The notes below the pieces were generated by a model that was not told the DNA's origin, made no database searches, and worked only from the letters and a program-made list of their open reading frames with translations. Made by a program: the position numbers and the translations under genes. Shown in pieces: positions 17,852-28,024 of a DNA stretch of 64,000 nucleotides (positions are counted from its first letter, which is position 1; each line of letters begins with the position of its first letter). This DNA comes from Paracoccaceae bacterium (lineage in GTDB: Bacteria > Pseudomonadota > Alphaproteobacteria > Rhodobacterales > Rhodobacteraceae): positions 44,026 to 108,025 of the forward strand of contig JAAEZA010000006.1 in NCBI GenBank assembly GCA_018223125.1, read 5' to 3'.

Positions 17852-19110
17852 GGGTTCATGCGGGCGGCGCGGCGGGCGGGAAAATAAGTCGCTCCGAACG
17901 CCAGCCCGAGGGAGAGGATCACAGCACTTGCGACATCACCGAATTGCAGTTCCGCCGGAAGCGTAGACAACATGCGCACTGAAGGATCCCAGACGCCGCC
18001 ACCGGCAACGAGATTAACAAAGTTGAAGATCGGGTCGATATAGATCGAAAACAGGCAGCCGAGGATCACCCCGAGGATTGTTCCCACCACGCCGATTGAA
18101 GCGCCGCAAATGAAGAAAACCCGCAGGATCGACCCTTGCGTCAGCCCCATCGTGCGCAGGATACCCACATCGCGCCCCTTGTTCTTGACCAGCATGATCA
18201 GGCCGGACACGATATTCATGGATGCGATCAGCACCAGAATGGAGAGGATAATAAACATGATGTTGTCCTCCATCTCCAGCGCCCGCAGGAAGCCGCCGCT
18301 GGCATTCTTCCATGTCCAGACCAGCGTATTGTCACCCGCTGCCGCCATAAGCGGCTCTACCATCCTGCCGATATCGTCAGGGTTTTCGACCTGCACTTCA
18401 AATTCGTCCACCACTCCGTCGCGGTTGAAATAAATCTGCGCCTCGCTCATCGGCATGTAGACGCGGGTGCGATCAATGTCATAGCGCCCCACCCCGAAGA
18501 TATAGACCACTTCAAAGGCGCTGACCCGCGGGCTGGTGCCAAAGGCGGTTTTGATCCCGTCCGGTGAAATCAGCGTGATCTTATCCCCGAGCGCAAGATC
18601 CAGTTCCCGTGCGATACCAAGCCCGATGGCAACGCCTTTGTTGAAATTCTCAAGATTGCCCAGTCGGGTTTCAGGGTTCACGACAAGGGGGATCGTCTTG
18701 ATGTCCTCGAAACGCTCTCCAAAGACCTCGACGCCGGTGTTGCGCCCGTTGGCCGAAGCCATCACCTGCCCCTTCACAACAGGGGCCGCCCGCACAACAC
18801 CCTCCACCGCGCGCAGGTTCTCTGCAATCGGGTCGAAATCCGCAAAAGTGCGCACGGTGCGGTTGTTTTCATCCAGATGGGGCGAGACATAGACCGTGGC
18901 ATGGGCATTCGCCCCAAGGATCGTGTTGGTAAATTCGGTGCGGAACCCGCTGCGCACGGCCATTGTCGCGATCAGCGCGAAGACCGCCAGCGTAATTCCG
19001 ATCAGCGAAATCCACGTCATCACAGACACACCACCTTCGCGGCGTTTGGCCCGCAGGTAGCGCCACGCGATCAGCCACTCGAAAGGGGCGAAGGGAGGTG
19101 TTGTTCTCAT
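17827..19110 (-). CDS. lolC: Lipoprotein-releasing ABC transporter permease (LolC/LolE)
   Basis: Membrane subunit of the lipoprotein-releasing system. The 427-residue protein has the family topology: an N-terminal segment PFEWLIAWRYLRAKRREGGVSVMTWISLIGITLAVFAL (abbreviated by its ends PFEWLIAWRYL and ISLIGITLAV), a large periplasmic domain, then three C-terminal helices including MNIVSGLIMLVKNKGRDVGILRTMG, and a closing MNPVEALRYE. Only one permease is present, as in alphaproteobacteria where one LolC/E-like subunit may form a homodimer. Its start overlaps the DUF2937 stop by four bases. Confidence 0.92.
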   Translation of the reverse strand: MRTTPPFAPFEWLIAWRYLRAKRREGGVSVMTWISLIGITLAVFALIATMAVRSGFRTEFTNTILGANAHATVYVSPHLDENNRTVRTFADFDPIAENLRAVEGVVRAAPVVKGQVMASANGRNTGVEVFGERFEDIKTIPLVVNPETRLGNLENFNKGVAIGLGIARELDLALGDKITLISPDGIKTAFGTSPRVSAFEVVYIFGVGRYDIDRTRVYMPMSEAQIYFNRDGVVDEFEVQVENPDDIGRMVEPLMAAAGDNTLVWTWKNASGGFLRALEMEDNIMFIILSILVLIASMNIVSGLIMLVKNKGRDVGILRTMGLTQGSILRVFFICGASIGVVGTILGVILGCLFSIYIDPIFNFVNLVAGGGVWDPSVRMLSTLPAELQFGDVASAVILSLGLAFGATYFPARRAARMNPVEALRYE

Positions 19111-19604
19111 GGTGTTACCTCTGACAGCGAGCGCTTGCGGCGGCCAAACAAAAGCCCCAAGCCACGCAAAAGGCCGAAGCCTGCAAGAAATCCGCCCATA
19201 GCGAAAATAAATCCGTCAATGGTAAGGGGTAAGGCAGGCCGGTAATCCTGCCATGCGCGGGTTGCAATCCGCGGGTCCGAGAAGCGGGTCACACGGGCCA
19301 GACGATCAAACGGACCGGCCCCCGCCAGAACCGCCAGATCTGCTTCCAGCCGTTCCAGACGGGTAAATGTTCCCGTCATGTCCCTTTGCCGCGCCTTCTG
19401 AAAGGCATTGCCGGTCATGGAATCGAGCGCCTGCTGACGTGTCAGCCCGACGCTCTGCGCGCTTTTGTCGAAATCCGCTGCAACCAGACGCAGTTCGTCC
19501 ACGGCACCGCCAAGGCGCTGCACATATTGCTGCGTGTATTCAGGGAATTGCGATGCGGCAACCAACAGGATCACCCCACCTCCCAAGTTTAGTATCTGCC
19601 CCAT
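19107..19604 (-). CDS. DUF2937 family membrane protein
   Basis: A 165-residue protein with an N-terminal hydrophobic helix (ILNLGGGVILLVAASQFPEY) and a second near the C-terminus (GFIFAMGGFLAGFGLLRGLGLLF split around residue 135), joined by a soluble helical region rich in leucine and arginine. This matches the DUF2937 family, whose function is unknown. It sits 13 bp after proS and overlaps lolC by ATGA, so it is cotranscribed with both; whether it serves lipoprotein release is unproven. Confidence 0.78.
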   Translation of the reverse strand: MGQILNLGGGVILLVAASQFPEYTQQYVQRLGGAVDELRLVAADFDKSAQSVGLTRQQALDSMTGNAFQKARQRDMTGTFTRLERLEADLAVLAGAGPFDRLARVTRFSDPRIATRAWQDYRPALPLTIDGFIFAMGGFLAGFGLLRGLGLLFGRRKRSLSEVTP

Positions 19605-19617
19605 GGGACCGCCTGTA

Positions 19618-20955
19618 TCAAGCGCCCGCGTAAATGTCCTTTACCCGTGCCACTGCTTCTGCCGGTGTCATTTCCGTGCTTTCCCCCGTCTTGCGCGAGG
19701 TGAGTTCGACAACACCGTTTTTCAAACCTCTGGGGCCTACTGTAATACGCCAGGGCAAACCAATCAAATCCATTGTTGCGAATTTGCCCCCTGCCCGTTC
19801 CTTGCGGTCATCATAAAGCGGTTCCAGACCGGCAGCGGTAAACTCTTTGTAAAGGCTTTCACATGCCGCATCGGCTTCTTCATCGCCCTGTTTCAGGTTC
19901 ACAATACCGACGTGATAGGGGGTCACGCCCTCGGGCCAGATGATGCCTTTGTCGTCGTGGCTGGCCTCGATGATCGCGCCCAGCAGTCGGGATACGCCGA
20001 TGCCGTGACTGCCCATATGCACCGCAACAGGCTTGCCGTCCGGACCCTGAACCTTGGCGTTCATCGCATCGGAATATTTGGTGCCGAAGTAGAAAATCTG
20101 CCCCACTTCGATCCCCCGCGCGGTGCGGCGGCGTTCTTCGGGAACCTCGTTGAACAAGGCTTCGTCGTGGGTTTCATCGGTGCGGGCGTATTTGGTGGTG
20201 AATTCTTCCATGATGGACTGGCACTGGTCCACATCATCAAAATCAATCTCGCGGTCGCCGAAGGTCAGATCGGTGACAGCGCTGTCATAGAACACCTCGG
20301 ATTCGCCGGTTTCCGCCAGCACGAGGAATTCATGGGTGTCATCGCCGCCAATCGGGCCGGAATCCGCGCGCATCGGGATGGCTTGCAGCCCCATACGCTC
20401 ATAGGTGCGCAGGTAGCTGACCAGATGGCGGTTGTATGCGTGCAGCGCGTCTTCCTTGGTCAGGTCAAAGTTATACCCGTCCTTCATATAAAACTCGCGG
20501 CCCCGCATCACCCCGAAGCGCGGACGGCGTTCGTCGCGGAATTTCCACTGGATCTGATAGAGCGTGAGCGGCAGGTCTTTGTAGCTGCTGACATGAGAGC
20601 GGAAAATATCGGTGATCAGTTCTTCAGCGGTCGGCGTGAACAGCATATCACGGTCGTGACGGTCCTTGATGCGCAGCATTTCTTCGCCATAGTCATCATA
20701 GCGCCCGCTTTCCCGCCACAGATCCGCAGACTGGATGGTTGGCATCAGCATCGGCATATGGCCGGCTTTAGCCTGTTCTTCGTGCACAATATCCTCGATC
20801 TTGCGCAGAACCTTGTAGCCCATGGGCAACCACGAATATATCCCGGCGCTGGATTGCTTGATCATACCGGCACGCAACATAAGGCGGTGGCTGACAATCG
20901 CGGCTTCGGCCGGGTCTTCTTTCAGAACAGGCAGGAAATAACGGGACATACGCAT
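19618..20955 (-). CDS. proS: Prolyl-tRNA synthetase, short alphaproteobacterial form
   Basis: Charges tRNA-Pro with proline. The 445-residue protein is a class II synthetase: motif 1 around [18 protein letters not shown], motif 2 around [23 protein letters not shown], motif 3 around [14 protein letters not shown], and a C-terminal anticodon-binding domain. It lacks the INS editing domain between motifs 2 and 3, as usual for the short alphaproteobacterial type. The start [11 protein letters not shown] may equally be the ATG two codons later. It heads the proS-DUF2937-lolC-lolD operon. Confidence 0.96.
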   Translation of the reverse strand: MRMSRYFLPVLKEDPAEAAIVSHRLMLRAGMIKQSSAGIYSWLPMGYKVLRKIEDIVHEEQAKAGHMPMLMPTIQSADLWRESGRYDDYGEEMLRIKDRHDRDMLFTPTAEELITDIFRSHVSSYKDLPLTLYQIQWKFRDERRPRFGVMRGREFYMKDGYNFDLTKEDALHAYNRHLVSYLRTYERMGLQAIPMRADSGPIGGDDTHEFLVLAETGESEVFYDSAVTDLTFGDREIDFDDVDQCQSIMEEFTTKYARTDETHDEALFNEVPEERRRTARGIEVGQIFYFGTKYSDAMNAKVQGPDGKPVAVHMGSHGIGVSRLLGAIIEASHDDKGIIWPEGVTPYHVGIVNLKQGDEEADAACESLYKEFTAAGLEPLYDDRKERAGGKFATMDLIGLPWRITVGPRGLKNGVVELTSRKTGESTEMTPAEAVARVKDIYAGA

Positions 20956-21136
20956 GGGACAGGCTCCAACTTATCTTTGGCTATTGCTCTAGGCGAAACT
21001 GCAATGGGGTGCAACATGCGCTGCATCTGCCGCAACAGGTCAGGTCCTTGCGCCGCTACCTTGAATTGAATCGTTGCCAGAATGCCGGTCACTGCTTACA
21101 GTTTCCCTATTTATTATGGTTTTTATCGGGGTCTTC

Positions 21137-22384
21137 ATGGAATTTTCAGCAAAGGCACTGTTTTTCTGCCTGTCCCTCTTTCTGGCAGGCTGTGGCGGCA
21201 TCGACAGAGCTATCTATGCACCGCCCCAAGCCAGCCACGCCCTGATGCAACCCATCGGCTTTCCCGATGTTCGCTATTTCGGAGATACCGCGCCCGAAAG
21301 TCTGGACAATGAGGTAGACACCTTTGCCCAGCGCCTGCGCGCTGTGCGGCGCGAGGGAGACGGGCTGCATATTCTTGCCCTGTCAGGGGGCGGCCCGAAC
21401 GGCGCGTTTGGCGCTGGTGTCATGAAAGGCTGGACCGCGTCAGGCACCCGTCCCGAATTTGATATCGTCACGGGCATATCCACCGGATCGATAATTGCAC
21501 CCTTTGCGTTTCTCGGCCCCGAATATGACGATCAGATTGGGGAGTTTTACAAAACCGCCCGAACAGACGCGCTTGTACACAAACGCTTTCTCGCCGGCAT
21601 TTTCGGCGGTGGATCGCTTTATTCCACAGCGCCACTGAAACGGGTGATCGACTCGGTCGTTACCCCCGAATTTGTCAGCGCGCTGGCGGATGAATATACC
21701 CGCGGGCGGTTGCTGTTGATCGGCACGACAAACATGGACGCAGAACGCCCCGTGATCTGGAACGTCACTGAAATCGCCAGCTACCGCAGCGAAGAAGCCC
21801 GCGCCCTGATCCGTGATGTGATCCTTGCCTCTGCCTCTATCCCGATCATGTTCACGCCGGTCCGCTTCAATGTAACCGATGGCACCGAGAATTTTACCGA
21901 ACTTCACGCAGACGGCGGGTTGACGCAGGAAATCTTCACCTATTCGCCGGAACTGCCCGTGCGCAGCTACCTGCGCCGCGCGGGGCTGGCCCATCGGGAC
22001 AACCGCGTCTGGGTGATCCATAACAACCTGATAAACCCCGTATACCAGCCCCAGAAAACCGGATTGCGCCACATCGGGGAACGCACCCTGTCCACCCTCA
22101 TCAAAAGCCAGAGCGTCGGGGATCTGCAACGGATCGCCGCCCTTGCGCGGCGCGACGGGTTTTCCCTGCGGGCGATGATCATGCCCGCCCGCTTCACGGA
22201 TAAATCCAGCGAACTGTTCGATCCGGTATACATGAGCCGACTCTATGCTGTAGGCGAGGCAATGGGCCGCCAGCCAAACGCTTGGGGGCGCAAGCTCGAA
22301 AGTCTGTTCGAACGGGACAGGCGGGAAGGTGAAGCCGCCATCGCAGCGATCAATGCCGCGCAAGAGCAGCTTGAAACCCGATAG
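21137..22384 (+). CDS. Patatin-like phospholipase, lipoprotein
   Basis: A lipid acyl hydrolase candidate anchored as a lipoprotein. The signal peptide ends with the lipobox LAGC near residue 17. The patatin domain shows the oxyanion loop LSGGGPNGAFGAGV, the nucleophile serine in GISTGS (GxSxG) and the partner aspartate in ADGG, so the Ser-Asp dyad is intact. The 415-residue length fits. The start at 21137 gives the compact lipoprotein signal and has GGGG about ten bases upstream; an ATG at 21116 lacks a binding site. It diverges from proS. Substrate unknown. Confidence 0.88.
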   Translation: MEFSAKALFFCLSLFLAGCGGIDRAIYAPPQASHALMQPIGFPDVRYFGDTAPESLDNEVDTFAQRLRAVRREGDGLHILALSGGGPNGAFGAGVMKGWTASGTRPEFDIVTGISTGSIIAPFAFLGPEYDDQIGEFYKTARTDALVHKRFLAGIFGGGSLYSTAPLKRVIDSVVTPEFVSALADEYTRGRLLLIGTTNMDAERPVIWNVTEIASYRSEEARALIRDVILASASIPIMFTPVRFNVTDGTENFTELHADGGLTQEIFTYSPELPVRSYLRRAGLAHRDNRVWVIHNNLINPVYQPQKTGLRHIGERTLSTLIKSQSVGDLQRIAALARRDGFSLRAMIMPARFTDKSSELFDPVYMSRLYAVGEAMGRQPNAWGRKLESLFERDRREGEAAIAAINAAQEQLETR

Positions 22385-22418
22385 CCTTCACCCTGTGCGG
22401 GACCACAGGCCTTGCCGG

Positions 22419-23894
22419 TCAGCCCCTTATCAGGCGGCTGTCCAGCCCCAGTGCGCCGGAGAGTTCGGCCAGACGCGTTTCCACCACCTCGCCGCTGAAG
22501 GATGCGATTTTCGGCGGGATGTGCAGTTCGAGCGTTCCGTCCGTCTGCACCAGTTTCGCACGACGCAGCACGCTGCGATCGCCCCCTGCCAGTGACGCGC
22601 CCAGCCGCATTGCCTTCCCGATGACCTGTGCGCCGGTATATTGTTCGTCGTTTAGCAGCGGGCGCAGGGCCTTGTATTTGTCAAGCTTCCCGCTTTTGCG
22701 GTAGCGGTGCAACAGCGCCATCGCCAGAAGTACGCGCCCGGGATGGTCCAGCCCGCCAAGGTTGCCGCGCGAAGCGTTGTCAAAACATTCCTCGGCGCGC
22801 GAACTCGGGTCGGAACGCCAGCTGACATCATGCAACAAGGCTGCGGCCAGTGTAATCCGTTCCCAGCGGTCCGGATCGGGCAGCAGCGGCAGAATCCAGC
22901 GGGCAAGTTCTGTTCCGAACCCCGGAAACCGCGCGGATGTGCGTTCGCTGAACAGGCAGGCCTCGATCAGGGGATCGCGGGCACGCAGGTCTTCGGGCAT
23001 CTGTTCGTAAAGCAGCCCCTCGCGCAGCCCGTAGCTGGAGATTGCAACCTCTTTGGGATCAAACACATCCACCAGATGCCGCAGCACACGGGCCGCCATC
23101 GGCACCAGCATCAACCGGTCCACACTTGTGCTCGACAGGGCACGGAATTCATCCAGCGTCGCGGTTTCGATCCAGTCCAGCGTTTCCGCCAGCCGCGCAC
23201 GGGAAAGCTTGTATTCGTGAAGCACCTGTAAGGGATAGTCCTGCCGCGCCATATCCAGCTTTGCAATGGCACGGTAAGAGCCACCGACCAGAAACAGGGT
23301 GGGGTAATCCTTGGACAAGGTCTTGCGCAACCCGTGCAAAGTGTCGCGGATATGGGTATCCAGATCCCCCTCCACACCTGCCAGCCGCAACGGGGCAAGG
23401 GAAGAGGTCAGCCGCTCCCCGATGTCTCCGTCGTTCAATTCCACCAGTTCCATCGACGCGCCACCAATATCGCTGACCAGACCGTCCGCCCCGGGCCATC
23501 CCAACAGGACACCCTGCGCAGACAGGCGGGCCTCATCGACGCCGCTGGCCACGGAAACCTCTATCCCAGTCTTTTCCAGAACTTCGGTGCAAAAAGCGGG
23601 ACCGTCCTCTGCTTCGCGTACGGCGGCGGTGGCAACGGCAGTCAGGGATTGTACCTTGAAGCTTTTGGCAAGAGCCGCAAACCGGTTCATGGCCGACAGG
23701 GCACGGTCCCGCCCCTCGGGATTCAGGCGCCCTGTTTCGGACATGCCCTTGCCAAGGCCGCACATGACCTTTTCGTTATAAAAATACGCCGGAGACCGGG
23801 CAGCACCGTCAAACACGACCATACGGACAGAGTTCGAGCCCACGTCAATCACGCCGACCCGTTCCAGCGCTGCGAATTTAGTTGTGATCTTCAA
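22419..23894 (-). CDS. ppx: Exopolyphosphatase (Ppx/GppA family)
   Basis: Degrades polyphosphate or pppGpp. The 491-residue protein has the ASKHA fold: VGVIDVGSNSVRMVV at the first phosphate loop, VATAAVREAEDG, and SDIGGASMELVEL at the second loop, followed by a C-terminal HD-like helical domain with LLHDVSWRSDP. It lies 44 bp after ppk on the same strand, so synthesis and breakdown of polyphosphate are encoded together. Guanosine pentaphosphatase activity cannot be excluded. Confidence 0.92.
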   Translation of the reverse strand: MKITTKFAALERVGVIDVGSNSVRMVVFDGAARSPAYFYNEKVMCGLGKGMSETGRLNPEGRDRALSAMNRFAALAKSFKVQSLTAVATAAVREAEDGPAFCTEVLEKTGIEVSVASGVDEARLSAQGVLLGWPGADGLVSDIGGASMELVELNDGDIGERLTSSLAPLRLAGVEGDLDTHIRDTLHGLRKTLSKDYPTLFLVGGSYRAIAKLDMARQDYPLQVLHEYKLSRARLAETLDWIETATLDEFRALSSTSVDRLMLVPMAARVLRHLVDVFDPKEVAISSYGLREGLLYEQMPEDLRARDPLIEACLFSERTSARFPGFGTELARWILPLLPDPDRWERITLAAALLHDVSWRSDPSSRAEECFDNASRGNLGGLDHPGRVLLAMALLHRYRKSGKLDKYKALRPLLNDEQYTGAQVIGKAMRLGASLAGGDRSVLRRAKLVQTDGTLELHIPPKIASFSGEVVETRLAELSGALGLDSRLIRG

Positions 23895-23938
23895 GCCGTG
23901 CCCCCCTGCTGGCTGTTGTCCTGTTCCTTTGACCTGTT

Positions 23939-26155
23939 TCAGGCATCATCACTGTGCATAAGTTCAGGCACATCCTTGGCCCCGACCGAACCGCGCCCCG
24001 ACAACGAAGGGTTTTCCATGAAGAACCTGTGGCAGTTGAAGCGCTTTTCACCATCCTCTTCAACTTCACGAATATAGCTTCCGTCCGGTTGCAACACCCA
24101 GGAATTGACTTGATCCGCCATATTGGCCGCCATGATCTGGCTCATGATCTGGGCGTGCACGGTCTTGTTTGTGATTTCTACCAGCGATTCCACACGGTGG
24201 TTAAGGTTACGCCCCATCCAGTCCGCCGAGGACATGAACACCCGCGCGCGTTTGTCGGGCAATCCGTAACCGTTGCCAAAACAGACAATCCGCGAGTGTT
24301 CAAGGAACCGCCCGACGATGGATTTCACGCGCACGTTTTCGGACAATCCCTTGATGCCCGGCCGCAAGCCGCAAATCCCGCGCACCACAAGGTCTATCTT
24401 CACCCCCGCCTGACTGGCCGTATAAAGCGCATCAATCACATCCCCGTCGATCAGCGCATTCATCTTGGCCCAGATCACACCGGGTTTGCCGTCTTTCACC
24501 GCTTCGATCTCGTTGTGGATCATCGCCAGAAGATCACGTTTCAGAAACATCGGCGAAACCGAAAGCTGTTGCAGGCCTTCGGGTTCGACATAGCCGGAAA
24601 TAAAGTTGAACACTTTGGTCGCGTCATGACCCAATTGCTTGTCACAGGTGAAAAAGGACAGGTCCGTGTAGAACCGCGCGGTGATCGGGTGATAGTTGCC
24701 TGTGCCAAAGTGGGTATAGGTGACCAACTCCGCCCCTTCACGCCGCACCACGGTCGAAAGTTTCGCATGGGTCTTAAGGTCGAGAAACCCGTAAACCACA
24801 TGGGCGCCTGCCCGTTCCAGCCTGCGGGACTGGCGAATGTTGGCGGCTTCGTCGAAACGGGCCTTAAGTTCCACAAGCGCCGTAACGGATTTGCCTTCCT
24901 CCGCCGCCTGACACAGCGCCTCGACGATCGAGCTTTCGTTGGAAGTCCGGTAAAGTGTCTGTTTGATGGCAACCACCGCAGGATCGCGGGCCGCCTGACG
25001 CAGAAACTCGACCACGATATCGAACGTTTCGTAAGGGTGATGCAGCAGCATGTCTTTCTGACGGATCGCCGCAAAAATATCGCCCTCAAAGTCCTGCACC
25101 CGTTCAGGCACACGGGGCTTGAATTCGGGCCATTGCAGATCCTTGCGCGTGTCCAGAATAAGGGCGCCGAGATCGGACACACCAAGCAACCCGTCCACTT
25201 CGATTGCTTCTTCGGCCGTCAGTCCCAGCGCACCGAAAATGACCGTCCGCAAGGCTGCAGGGGCATCTGCGGAAATGGTCATGCGGATCACCTCGCCGCG
25301 CCGCCGCCGCTTTAGCGCGATTTCGAACTCGCGCAGCAGGTCTTCGGCTTCGTCTTCCAGTTCCAGATCACTGTCGCGCAACAGGCGGAACGCACAGTAT
25401 CCGTCCACCGTATACCCCGGAAACAACTGGTCGATGAACTTCAGCAGCACCTCTTCCAGCATGATCATCCGCTGTGTTCCACCCGGACCGTCAGGCAACG
25501 GAATGAACCGCTGCACCTGCGCCGGAATAGGCAAAAGCGACTGCAACACCCGTTTGTCCTTCTTCCGCTTGAGCTGCAAAGCCAGCGTCAGGCCGGTGTT
25601 GGGAATGAAAGGAAAAGGATGCGCCGGATCAATCGCAAGGGGTGTCAGGATCGGGAAAATCTGATCCACAAACACCTGTTTGAGATACTCGCGATCCGCG
25701 TCATCCAGTTCGGAGCGGACCAGAATATCAATCCCGACCTTTTCCATTTCCGCGATCAACGTGACCCAGACTTCCTGCTGGACATGCATAAGATGGCGCG
25801 CTTCCGCGTCGATCTGGACCAGTTGTTCCTTTGGAGTACGACCGTCCAGCGCCGGTGTTTCTATTCCGTTGCGTTCCAGTTCCCGCAGGCCGGCCACCCG
25901 CACGGAATAGAATTCGTCCAGATTGGTGCCGGAGATCGACAGCATCCTGACCCGTTCCAGCAGCGGCAGGCGGGGATTTTGGGCTTCTTCCAACACACGC
26001 CAGTTAAACTGAAGCCAGCTCAGTTCGCGGTTGAAAAAACGGTCGGTACTTTCCTTGTCCAGTAACGGAAGGTCCAGAGGTTCCGGCGCGGGGTTGCGCA
26101 GGAAATCTGCTTGCACACTCCGTTCGGCAGGCTGTTCCTGCAAGCTGCCATCCAT
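23939..26155 (-). CDS. ppk1: Polyphosphate kinase 1
   Basis: Reversibly polymerises the terminal phosphate of ATP into polyphosphate. The 738-residue protein begins with FFNRELSWLQFNWRVLEEA, the standard PPK1 N-domain, and contains LVELKARFDEAANI, the active-site histidine in AHVVYGFLDLKTHAKLSTVVRR (the LKTHAK segment), the second conserved stretch LRPGIKGLSENVRVKSIVGRFLEHSRI (abbreviated: GLRPGIKG...GRFLEHSRI) and VFMSSADWMGRNLNHRVE. The start ATG shares one base with the hda stop (TGATG), so translation is coupled. The frame is open 62 codons further upstream inside hda, without similarity. Confidence 0.96.
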   Translation of the reverse strand: MDGSLQEQPAERSVQADFLRNPAPEPLDLPLLDKESTDRFFNRELSWLQFNWRVLEEAQNPRLPLLERVRMLSISGTNLDEFYSVRVAGLRELERNGIETPALDGRTPKEQLVQIDAEARHLMHVQQEVWVTLIAEMEKVGIDILVRSELDDADREYLKQVFVDQIFPILTPLAIDPAHPFPFIPNTGLTLALQLKRKKDKRVLQSLLPIPAQVQRFIPLPDGPGGTQRMIMLEEVLLKFIDQLFPGYTVDGYCAFRLLRDSDLELEDEAEDLLREFEIALKRRRRGEVIRMTISADAPAALRTVIFGALGLTAEEAIEVDGLLGVSDLGALILDTRKDLQWPEFKPRVPERVQDFEGDIFAAIRQKDMLLHHPYETFDIVVEFLRQAARDPAVVAIKQTLYRTSNESSIVEALCQAAEEGKSVTALVELKARFDEAANIRQSRRLERAGAHVVYGFLDLKTHAKLSTVVRREGAELVTYTHFGTGNYHPITARFYTDLSFFTCDKQLGHDATKVFNFISGYVEPEGLQQLSVSPMFLKRDLLAMIHNEIEAVKDGKPGVIWAKMNALIDGDVIDALYTASQAGVKIDLVVRGICGLRPGIKGLSENVRVKSIVGRFLEHSRIVCFGNGYGLPDKRARVFMSSADWMGRNLNHRVESLVEITNKTVHAQIMSQIMAANMADQVNSWVLQPDGSYIREVEEDGEKRFNCHRFFMENPSLSGRGSVGAKDVPELMHSDDA

Positions 26156-26829
26156 CAGGTCATCTCCTCTAACCGGCGCAGTGTCTCCGTCACCATGCGG
26201 GGACCAACCGGCCGTTTTCGTTGTAGTGATACGCGATCCAACTCCCCCACAAGCGCACGGATACCCGCAAAGGACCGCTCTGCGCGACGCAGGATCACAT
26301 CGACGACACCCGGCTCCATCAAAAGCTGGCGGTCCGCGCACAGCTTCAGCAGCACCGCCGCCAAAAGCGTATCATCGGGTGCGCCAAGCTGGACAAGCTG
26401 GCTGCCCTCGATCCGGCTGGCGAGGTCCGGCAGGGCTATCCCCCAACTGCGCGGCACGCCGCGACCCGTCATCAAAAGGGGATACCCCCCTTGTGCCATC
26501 AGGTTATGAAGGTGGAACAGTGCGGCTTCCTGCGTGCGGTCCCCTGCGATTGCGTGCAGGTTTTCAACACACAAAGCCCCCCGCGCCAGCGTTGCCGCAT
26601 CCTTGACATCCCGCGCCTGCACCACTTTCGCGCTGGCAATATCAGCCCAGATCCTGCCCAGATGGGACTTGCCCGATCCTTCCGGCCCGCTCAGCACCAG
26701 TTTGCCGAGCGGCCAGTGCCGCCAGTCCTCGATCGCGGCGACCGCCAGACTGTTGGCCGGCGAGGTAAAGAAATCGTCCCGCCCGAAGGCTGTGACCACC
26801 GGCAGGTCGAAGACCAGTTGCTCAGCCAT
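26155..26829 (-). CDS. hdaA: DnaA-like regulatory ATPase Hda/HdaA
   Basis: A short DnaA-type AAA+ protein of 224 residues, expected to inactivate DnaA-ATP after replication starts, with the sliding clamp. It begins MAEQLVFDLP, and QLVFDLP is like the clamp-binding motif found at the start of Hda proteins. Walker A is LVLSGPEGSGKSHLG; Walker B is weak (GALCVENLHAI with an E-N in place of DE). The C-terminal DnaA DNA-binding domain is absent. The start overlaps the AI-2E permease gene end by eight bases and its stop overlaps ppk. Confidence 0.88.
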   Translation of the reverse strand: MAEQLVFDLPVVTAFGRDDFFTSPANSLAVAAIEDWRHWPLGKLVLSGPEGSGKSHLGRIWADIASAKVVQARDVKDAATLARGALCVENLHAIAGDRTQEAALFHLHNLMAQGGYPLLMTGRGVPRSWGIALPDLASRIEGSQLVQLGAPDDTLLAAVLLKLCADRQLLMEPGVVDVILRRAERSFAGIRALVGELDRVSLQRKRPVGPRMVTETLRRLEEMT

Positions 26830-27895
26830 CGGCCCGCTCCTCCTCCGCCAGCCCTTTGTAAAGCCGCCCGTCCAGATACTGACCAACCCCGAAGCGGAAG
26901 AACACGCCAAGACAGGCCGCAACCGGAACCGCGATCAACATGCCGGTAAATCCCATAAACGACCCGAAGGCCGACAGGGCAAACATCAACCACACCGGAT
27001 GCAAGCCCACAGACCGCCCCACCAGTTTTGGCGTCAGGAAATTCCCCTCGATCATCTGGCCCGCAATAAAGATCGCCAGCACAGCCGCAATCCAGACCGG
27101 CGTGTCCCAGAACTGGAACAGCGCCAGACCAATGGACAGCGCCCCGCCGATGATGGATCCTACATAGGGAATAAAGGTCAGCAAGCCTGCGATCAGCCCG
27201 ACCACTATGCCGAATTGCAATCCCACCGCCATCAGCGCGACAGCATAAAACGTGCCGAGAATGGCGCAGACCGTCAGTTGCCCGCGCACGAATCCCGCCA
27301 GCACATTATCCACCTGCCGCGCCAGATAGCGCACCGTTTCCAGATGATCGCGGGGCACCCAGTTGTCAATGGTGGCAACCATACGATCCCAGTCCAGCAG
27401 CATGTAAAAGGCCACCACCGGTGCAACCACGATAAAGATCGCAACATCCACAATGGTAAAGGCGGAGGCCAGCACGGCATTGGCCAGTTCCCCGCCTTTC
27501 GAGCGGATGAACTCTACCAATGTGCCAAGCCCCTGACGCACGGCCGAGGTTTCGTCAAAAAACTCGGGAAAGCGCGTCGAGATGAACTTCTGGAACTGCG
27601 AGACATAATCCGGCAGGGCCGTCACAAAGGCCGCTGTCTGCTTCACCAGCAACGGGCCGAGCACGATCACCAGCAGCAGAATCACCAGCATCGCCGTCAG
27701 CGTGATCAATGTCGTCGCCACCGCGCGCGACGCCCCCGCCCGCTCCAGCCGGTCCGCAACAGGATCAAGGAAATAGGCGATGGTCATGCCGGTAATAAAA
27801 GGCAGCAGGACATTGCCCAGTAACCACATGGCCACCAGCACCAGCACCAGACCGATCCCCCAGTACCGCACCTGCTCATTTGCACTTAACGCCAT
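26822..27895 (-). CDS. AI-2E family transporter (PF01594)
   Basis: A 357-residue membrane protein with about seven to eight helices. It shows the family pattern: paired N-terminal helices (VRYWGIGLVLVLVAMWLLGNVLLPFITGMTIAYFLDP, seen as LLPFITGMTIAYFLDP), a soluble central region, and C-terminal GLLTFIPYVGSIIGG and GNFLTPKLVGRSVGLHPVWLM. Despite the family name, autoinducer transport is established only for a few members; many are antiporters. It is the first gene of the operon with hdaA, ppk1 and ppx. The start MALSANEQV was chosen because the upstream extension of the frame lies in the leader and has no similarity. Confidence 0.88.
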   Translation of the reverse strand: MALSANEQVRYWGIGLVLVLVAMWLLGNVLLPFITGMTIAYFLDPVADRLERAGASRAVATTLITLTAMLVILLLVIVLGPLLVKQTAAFVTALPDYVSQFQKFISTRFPEFFDETSAVRQGLGTLVEFIRSKGGELANAVLASAFTIVDVAIFIVVAPVVAFYMLLDWDRMVATIDNWVPRDHLETVRYLARQVDNVLAGFVRGQLTVCAILGTFYAVALMAVGLQFGIVVGLIAGLLTFIPYVGSIIGGALSIGLALFQFWDTPVWIAAVLAIFIAGQMIEGNFLTPKLVGRSVGLHPVWLMFALSAFGSFMGFTGMLIAVPVAACLGVFFRFGVGQYLDGRLYKGLAEEERADG

Positions 27896-28024
27896 GTAAG
27901 CTCCACCAAATTCCGAAATCCGTTCTAACCCAGGACTGTAACAATAACAATTCACCCGCCACGGGACTTGCGCAAGGGTCCATACACAGGATAGCCCTGA
28001 TAAGGAACAATCAAAGGCCCTGTT

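Noticed and set aside
23954..25315. 453-codon plus-strand frame over ppk1
   Set aside because: Antisense to a conserved enzyme; codon pattern follows ppk1 third positions, not its own.
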